From Thermoanaerobaculia bacterium (GTDB lineage Bacteria > Acidobacteriota > Thermoanaerobaculia > Multivoradales > J023), in the NCBI GenBank assembly GCA_030431255.1, contig JAUIJL010000001.1, forward strand, positions 930,001 through 994,000: a stretch of DNA of 64,000 nt. The letters are read 5' to 3'. This document shows positions 59,206-64,000 of this stretch, in pieces. The first letter of the stretch is position 1. Every line of letters begins with the position of its first letter. The notes under the pieces are model-generated. The model was not told the origin of the DNA and did no database searches. It was given only the letters and a program-made list of their open reading frames with translations. The position numbers and the translations under genes are program-made.

Positions 59206-59360
59206 GGGCCTGGATCCTATCCCACGGCAAGGGCCTTGCTCAGAGACCCGGCTCTGTCTTTCCAAAGACCTGTCTCCCCAATACCTCGTTCGCAGGGACA
59301 TGGTTCAGGGGAGGATCGACGGATTTCGATAACATCTCGTCATCTCAAATCAGCAGAGAG

Positions 59361-62117
59361 GTGACTCCGTTGTTGTTGAACCGAAAACTTCGAATCCTGA
59401 GGCCCGAAAACCTTCGAGCTGCCTGTTGGTGGATGGCGGCCGTCTTCGCCCTTCTGCCCGCGATGCTGGGTGCGTCCGGTCCCCAGACGTCGCAGCCGGA
59501 GCCTAGCCCCGGCGCCGAGCCCGAGGCTCCTGCCATCGCCACCGACCCTTGGTTTGTCGACGTGGCCGAGGCGGCGGGTTTGACCGTCGCCCATCGCAAT
59601 CGTTCCTTCGAGAATCCCTACGCCCACATCATGGAGGGATATACGGCTTTGGGAGCCGCGGTGGCGATCGCCGACGTCGACAACGACGGGTTTGAGGACC
59701 TCTTTCTCACGGATTCCTCGATCGACGGCAGGAACCGTCTCTATCTCAACAACGGTGGCAAGTCAGGCGACCTGACCTTCGAAGAGGTCGGCGAGAAGGC
59801 GGGGGTTGCCGTGGGCAACGACGCGGAGAATGCTTCGGCGGATGCGCTCTTTTTCGATGCGGACAACGATGGCGATCAGGATCTCTTGGTCGTGCGATTC
59901 GGCCAGAACCTCCTATTCGAGAACCGTTTCGCCCAGGGAGAAGGCGTTTCCTTCAAGGACGTCACCGCCGGCTCGGGTCTCGAGCAATACCTGAACAACA
60001 TCGCCGCCATCGCCTTCGACTTCGACCTCGACGGCGACTTGGATCTCTTTTACGCCAACTATTTCGCGCCGGTGAATCTCTTCGATCCCGAAACTCCGAG
60101 ATTCTTTCCGGAGAGCTTTGAAACCGCTGCCAATGGCGGAGGGGTGACCGCCTTCCGCAACGACAGCGGCTCTGAGGGTTTGAGGTTCACCGACGTCACC
60201 GAAGCCGTAGGCCTGGGAAATATCTCGGGTTGGTCCCTCGATCTAGGCCATGCCGATGCGGATCACGACGGCGACGACGACCTCTATGTGGCGGCGGATT
60301 TCGGGACGGACAGCTTCTTCCGTAACAACGTCCGCTCGTCGGATCCGTCCGCGCAGGGCGTCGGTTTCACGGACATTTCTGAGAGCGCTATCGGCATCGA
60401 CACCAAAAAAGGCATGAATGCGGATTGGGCGGATTTCGATCGCGACGGTCTTTTCGACCTCTACGTCACCAACATCACCGACGAGTACATGCGGGAAGGC
60501 AATTTCCTATGGCAGAACCAAGGGGACCTCACCTTCACCGACGTGGCGCGGGAGACCGGCACCCACGACACGGGTTGGGGTTGGGCGGGCAAATTCTTTG
60601 ATGCCGACAATGACGGCTTGCTCGATCTCTACGTGGTCAACGGCTGGGTGTCCGGCAACGACGACAACTACGTGCTCGACGTCTTCGAGCTGATCATCCG
60701 CGACGATATCGATTTGGCGGACGCCCGCAACTGGCCGCCCATGGGCGAGAAAACCCTCTCCGGGTATCAACGCAACAGCCTCTTTCACAACCAGGGCGGC
60801 CAGCTGTTCAAAGACGTCGCCGCCGAGCACGGCATGGATTCGATCCTCGACGCCAGGGGCATCGGTCTTGCGGACCTCGATCGGGACGGCCGCGTGGACC
60901 TAGTGATCACCAACGCGGGAAACAAGCCGATCTTGGCCCGCAACCGGCACGGTGAGTCTTCCGGGAAGGGCGATACAGGAGCCGATCCGCAGAGCCGAGC
61001 CCATTGGATTCGCCTCCAGCTCGAAGGCACCGACTCCAATCGTGATGCCGTGGGCGCACGGGTGGTGGTCACCGCCGGCGGTCAAGAGCGTTGGAGCTTC
61101 GTTGACGGCGGCAACGGATTCGCGGGTCAATCCAGCCGCATCCTGCATTTCGGATTGGGAGAGCTCGACCGGATCGAAGGGGTGCGGGTGTTATGGCCTT
61201 CCGGTCTCGAGGAAAAAGTCGGCCGGCTAGCAGCCGATCGGCTGTACAAGTGGACGGAGGGCCGGCCCCCGAAGGGTGGTCCCGCCCCCCCGCGGTCCGG
61301 CGCGGCGTCCAAGGCCGGTCTGCCCCAGCCGGTCGTCCCGCCCGAGCAGCACTTCGAGCAAGCCATGGCCTCCTTGGGGCGGGGGGATTTCGAAACCGCC
61401 GAGGATCACTTTCAAAGATCGATTGTCGGTGCTCCCGATCGTCTGAGGTGGGGCGCTGAATATCGTCAAGCGGTGATCGCTCAAGACTCCAAGAAAGCCT
61501 ATGGACCGTCCCTTGACTTCTGGCAAGCCATGGCCGAAGCCTTTCCCGGGAGCTCGTCGGTCCAATTGAATTGGGGATATGCCTTGGTCGACAAGATTCC
61601 CGTGGAAGGAGCGATCACCGCGGTCATTCTGGCCAATAAGGCGCTCGACGCGTTTACCCGAGCCCTCGAGCTCGAGCCGAGCTGGCTCGCCTATTACACC
61701 CGCGGCAACAGCTACATGTACTGGCCGCCGATCTTCAATCGCACCCAATTAGGCATCGACGACTTGGAGAAGGCCTTGGCACTGGCCGAGCAAGAGCCTC
61801 ACAAAGCCGTCCATGGCTACGCTTGGACGGCCCTCGGAGACGGTTATTGGCGCCTGGACCAGAGGGAAAAAATGCGCGAGGTCTGGCGGGAAGGTCTCGA
61901 GCGATATCCCGACACTGAATCCTTGAGGCGACGTTTGGACCTGGAGGGGGACGCCCTCGACACCTTCCTTCAGACCCATTTTGAAACGACCACACGGGTG
62001 GCCACGGATTTGAGAGATCTGTGGGCGGAGCCGGAAGTGGAGGAGGGCTCCACCGGCTCGAGCACCGCCGTGAGCTCTGAAACCGCTCCGGGAGATGGCG
62101 ATGAGCAGCAGCCCTGA
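59361..62117 (+). CDS. CRTAC1-like FG-GAP/VCBS and ASPIC/UnbV protein with TPR tail
   Basis: A 918-residue secreted protein. A signal segment at about residues 18-36 (ACWWMAAVFALLPAMLGA) is followed by calcium-binding FG-GAP/VCBS blades with D-x-D-x-D-G loops such as VDNDGFEDLF and FDLDGDLDLFYANYF. An ASPIC/UnbV domain lies at about 545-630 (RLQLEGTDSNRDAVGARVVV and RVLWPSGLEEKV). The last 250 residues hold TPR-like helices. I chose a GTG at 59361 because the upstream open frame is antisense to the SPEPQR repeats. Function is unknown; the next gene is a paralogue without the TPR tail. Confidence 0.85.
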   Translation: MTPLLLNRKLRILRPENLRAACWWMAAVFALLPAMLGASGPQTSQPEPSPGAEPEAPAIATDPWFVDVAEAAGLTVAHRNRSFENPYAHIMEGYTALGAAVAIADVDNDGFEDLFLTDSSIDGRNRLYLNNGGKSGDLTFEEVGEKAGVAVGNDAENASADALFFDADNDGDQDLLVVRFGQNLLFENRFAQGEGVSFKDVTAGSGLEQYLNNIAAIAFDFDLDGDLDLFYANYFAPVNLFDPETPRFFPESFETAANGGGVTAFRNDSGSEGLRFTDVTEAVGLGNISGWSLDLGHADADHDGDDDLYVAADFGTDSFFRNNVRSSDPSAQGVGFTDISESAIGIDTKKGMNADWADFDRDGLFDLYVTNITDEYMREGNFLWQNQGDLTFTDVARETGTHDTGWGWAGKFFDADNDGLLDLYVVNGWVSGNDDNYVLDVFELIIRDDIDLADARNWPPMGEKTLSGYQRNSLFHNQGGQLFKDVAAEHGMDSILDARGIGLADLDRDGRVDLVITNAGNKPILARNRHGESSGKGDTGADPQSRAHWIRLQLEGTDSNRDAVGARVVVTAGGQERWSFVDGGNGFAGQSSRILHFGLGELDRIEGVRVLWPSGLEEKVGRLAADRLYKWTEGRPPKGGPAPPRSGAASKAGLPQPVVPPEQHFEQAMASLGRGDFETAEDHFQRSIVGAPDRLRWGAEYRQAVIAQDSKKAYGPSLDFWQAMAEAFPGSSSVQLNWGYALVDKIPVEGAITAVILANKALDAFTRALELEPSWLAYYTRGNSYMYWPPIFNRTQLGIDDLEKALALAEQEPHKAVHGYAWTALGDGYWRLDQREKMREVWREGLERYPDTESLRRRLDLEGDALDTFLQTHFETTTRVATDLRDLWAEPEVEEGSTGSSTAVSSETAPGDGDEQQP

Positions 62118-63984
62118 GTCGGTGATTCGTGCTTTGGTGGCCTGCTGCCTGCTGGGATCCGTGAGCGGTAGCCTGATCGCGCAATCCACCGGTGGTGAGA
62201 AGAAAAAAGTCGGCGAGCCTCCGTCCATTCTCTTCGAGGAGGTCGGAGAGGCAGCGCGTGCTCGCTATGAGCACCAAACCCGCTCCTTCGGCGATCGCCA
62301 CAAAGCCCAAGTGCTGGAGATGTTCACCGACGGCGGAGCAGCCGTGGCCGTAGGTGACGTCAACAACGACGGCAAAGACGACATCTTCCTGGTCGACTCG
62401 GGGGAAGGGCGTGCACATCACCTGCTGCTGAATTTGGGGCTCGAGAACGGAATCCCGCTCTTCAAAGACGTGGCCCGAGCGGCCGGGGTCGACGGCGGAA
62501 ATACGGATCGAGATATTTGCGCGGACGCGATCTTCCTCGATGTCGACAACGACGGTGACCTGGATCTCTTGGTGGCTAGGTTCGGCACCCCGCTGCTCTA
62601 TGAGAATCTCGGCGGCCGTGTGCCTAAATTCAAGGACATCTCCAAGGAAACCGGCTTCGACCGCTTCGCCAACACCATCGCGATGGTGGCGTTCGACGCC
62701 GATGGCGACGGCTATGTGGACTTGCTCTTGGGCAATTATTTCGCGCCGAAGAATCTGCTCCACTTGCAGGTCCCGCACGTCCTCCCGAACAACTTGGACT
62801 ATGCCGACAACGGCGGCGGTGTGAGCTTCTACCTCAACACGGCCGGACCTGACGGCAGGCGCCGGTTTGTCGAGCGAACCGACTGGGCCGGCTTTGACCA
62901 CCACACCGGCTGGACGTTGGATGTCGGCCACGGGGATCTGGACAACGATGGCGACCAAGACGTCTACCTGGCCGGTGATTACGGCACCGATCGCCTTTTC
63001 CTCAACCGGGGAGACGGCACCTTCGAGGATGTGACGGAAGACTCCCTGGGCTGGGACACCAAGAAGGGGATGAACGTCGACATGGGGGATTTCGATCGCA
63101 ACGGCTTTCTCGACGTCTACGTCACCAACATCACCGACGAGTACATGAAGGAGTGCAATATGTTGTGGCAGAACCACGGCGAGGGGGTTTTCGTCGATGT
63201 GTCGAAGGAAACCGGCACCTGCGATACGGATTGGGGCTGGGGAGCCAAATTCGCAGACTTCGACAACGACGGCTGGCTGGATATTCTGGCCACCGACGGA
63301 TTGCGCTCCGGCAGCGAGGAGAACTACATCCCGGTATTGCTCGAGAACACGATCATCGTGCCGGGCGTGGACTTTTCCGACTTGAATGCCTATCCCGACA
63401 TCGGCGACATGACCTGGAGCGGCTACCAAAAACAGCGTCTGTTCAGGAACCAAGGGGACGGCACGTTCCGTGAGATGGCCGAAGCCGCCCGGGTCGACAA
63501 CGATCTCGACGGCCGAGGCCTGGCCATCGGCGATTTCGATCGCGACGGCCGCCTGGACGTCGTCCAGACCAGCGCCAACCAGCCGTCGTTGCTTTATATG
63601 AATCGCAGCCCACGCCCCGGCCATTGGATCGGTTTCGACCTGCGGGGCTCGGTGAGCAATGGGCGAGCCGTCGGTGCCCGGGTCACGATCACCGCGGGCT
63701 CCGAAACGTGGATCCGCGAGGTGGACGGAGGCAACGGCTACGCCTCGTCGTCGACCCATCGTCTGCACTTCGGCCTGGGCCGGGTCGACGCCCTCGATTC
63801 CGTGGAAATCCGTTGGCCGTCAGGCCGTGTCGAGAAGCTAGCTCGGCCCACGAGCATCCCCGGCGGGGGTCAGGCCGAGTCTCAGGGAGAGGTAGGGCTC
63901 CTCGAGCTGAATCGCTACCACCTTCGCGTCGAGTCTGAAGCCTCCGTCGCGCATCCTGAGCAACCGCAATCGGAGGGACCATGA
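62095..63984 (+). CDS. CRTAC1-like FG-GAP/VCBS and ASPIC/UnbV protein, second copy
   Basis: A 629-residue secreted paralogue of the preceding gene. A signal segment at about residues 9-28 (SVIRALVACCLLGSVSGSLI) leads into blades such as VNNDGKDDIFLVDSGEG and VDNDGDLDLLVARFG. The shared run DVYVTNITDEYMKECNMLWQ closely matches its neighbour's LYVTNITDEYMREGNFLWQN. The ASPIC/UnbV domain ends it (RVTITAGSETWIREVDGGNG and VEIRWPSGRVEKL). It overlaps the first copy by 23 bases and its stop overlaps another start, so at least three genes are coupled. ATG 62101 is an alternative start. Confidence 0.85.
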   Translation: MAMSSSPESVIRALVACCLLGSVSGSLIAQSTGGEKKKVGEPPSILFEEVGEAARARYEHQTRSFGDRHKAQVLEMFTDGGAAVAVGDVNNDGKDDIFLVDSGEGRAHHLLLNLGLENGIPLFKDVARAAGVDGGNTDRDICADAIFLDVDNDGDLDLLVARFGTPLLYENLGGRVPKFKDISKETGFDRFANTIAMVAFDADGDGYVDLLLGNYFAPKNLLHLQVPHVLPNNLDYADNGGGVSFYLNTAGPDGRRRFVERTDWAGFDHHTGWTLDVGHGDLDNDGDQDVYLAGDYGTDRLFLNRGDGTFEDVTEDSLGWDTKKGMNVDMGDFDRNGFLDVYVTNITDEYMKECNMLWQNHGEGVFVDVSKETGTCDTDWGWGAKFADFDNDGWLDILATDGLRSGSEENYIPVLLENTIIVPGVDFSDLNAYPDIGDMTWSGYQKQRLFRNQGDGTFREMAEAARVDNDLDGRGLAIGDFDRDGRLDVVQTSANQPSLLYMNRSPRPGHWIGFDLRGSVSNGRAVGARVTITAGSETWIREVDGGNGYASSSTHRLHFGLGRVDALDSVEIRWPSGRVEKLARPTSIPGGGQAESQGEVGLLELNRYHLRVESEASVAHPEQPQSEGP

Positions 63985-64000
63985 GCTTGGCAACCCATGA
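63981..64000 (+). CDS. Start of a further gene, cut by the window end
   Basis: An ATG at 63981 overlaps the previous TGA (ATGA) and has CGGAGGG upstream. Only six codons (MSLATH) are visible, so no function can be given. Its coupling to the CRTAC1-like pair suggests a related role. Confidence 0.5.

Noticed and set aside
59061-59360. Upstream extension of the first CRTAC1-like gene (ALGCAV repeats)
   Set aside because: It is the reverse reading of the SPEPQR repeats of the nitrilase-like gene; the signal peptide begins after the GTG at 59361.
61735-63768. 677-codon minus-strand frame over the CRTAC1-like genes
   Set aside because: It is antisense to repeated D-x-D-x-D-G coding sequence, which yields long open shadows; no start signal is seen.

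Overview
The window reads as a continuous piece of a GC-rich diderm (Gram-negative type) bacterial chromosome. lpxB and an MsbA-type exporter imply lipid A. Gene content fits Acidobacteriota (perhaps Thermoanaerobaculia-like) best: bactofilin, two PASTA-less Ser/Thr kinases, a SARP-type regulator, tandem CRTAC1/ASPIC proteins, a TAXI-TRAP transporter, and a DUF6677-like membrane protein before lpxB. That placement is inferred from gene content only. Promoters look sigma70-like (TTGACA-N17-TATACT before rpsA) and Shine-Dalgarno sites are usually AGGAG; TTG and GTG starts occur at tight gene junctions.

Layout. 1-6567: an LD-carboxypeptidase fragment, a cNMP+FHA protein, then a tightly overlapping housekeeping run scpA-scpB-rluB-cmk-queG. 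6564-9260: a strong promoter, a long structured leader, rpsA (S1 with an acidic repeat tail) and an IHF/HU gene. 9425-17638: two small membrane proteins, lpxB, an MsbA-like ABC exporter, yicC, gmk, rpoZ, a family 4 uracil-DNA glycosylase and a regulator with a degenerate STAND-like half. 17858-23103: two glycosyltransferases, an M20 peptidase (-), a GYF+AIM24 protein and a small hypothetical gene (-). 23341-29538: tRNA-Gly(CCC), bactofilin, alanine dehydrogenase and a giant kinase-TPR protein (-). 29613-35603: an orphan HyuB, an ALDH7-type dehydrogenase (-), an O-antigen ligase-like protein and a 7Fe-type ferredoxin (-).

35604-41928 is the most interesting block: a LysE-family exporter, two different ArsA/Get3-like ATPases, PhaR, two phasins and a patatin. 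Seven copies of a palindrome (consensus TGCCGC-N3-GCGGCA, some imperfect) lie only in the gaps before lysE, before phaR and before phasin 2. They overlap or closely follow promoter elements, suggesting one PhaR-type regulon that links PHA granules, Get3-like ATPases and a lipase.

42062-64000: a structured gap, a TPR protein coupled to a secreted protein of unknown role, mutS, an ECF sigma/kinase pair, a minus-strand operon (TAXI binding protein, PPOX flavoprotein, fused TRAP permease, S9 peptidase), truD overlapping a YdcF-like gene tail to tail, a nitrilase-family hydrolase with seven SPEPQR repeats, and two tandem FG-GAP/ASPIC proteins continuing to the window edge. No CRISPR array, insertion sequence, prophage or rRNA was seen.
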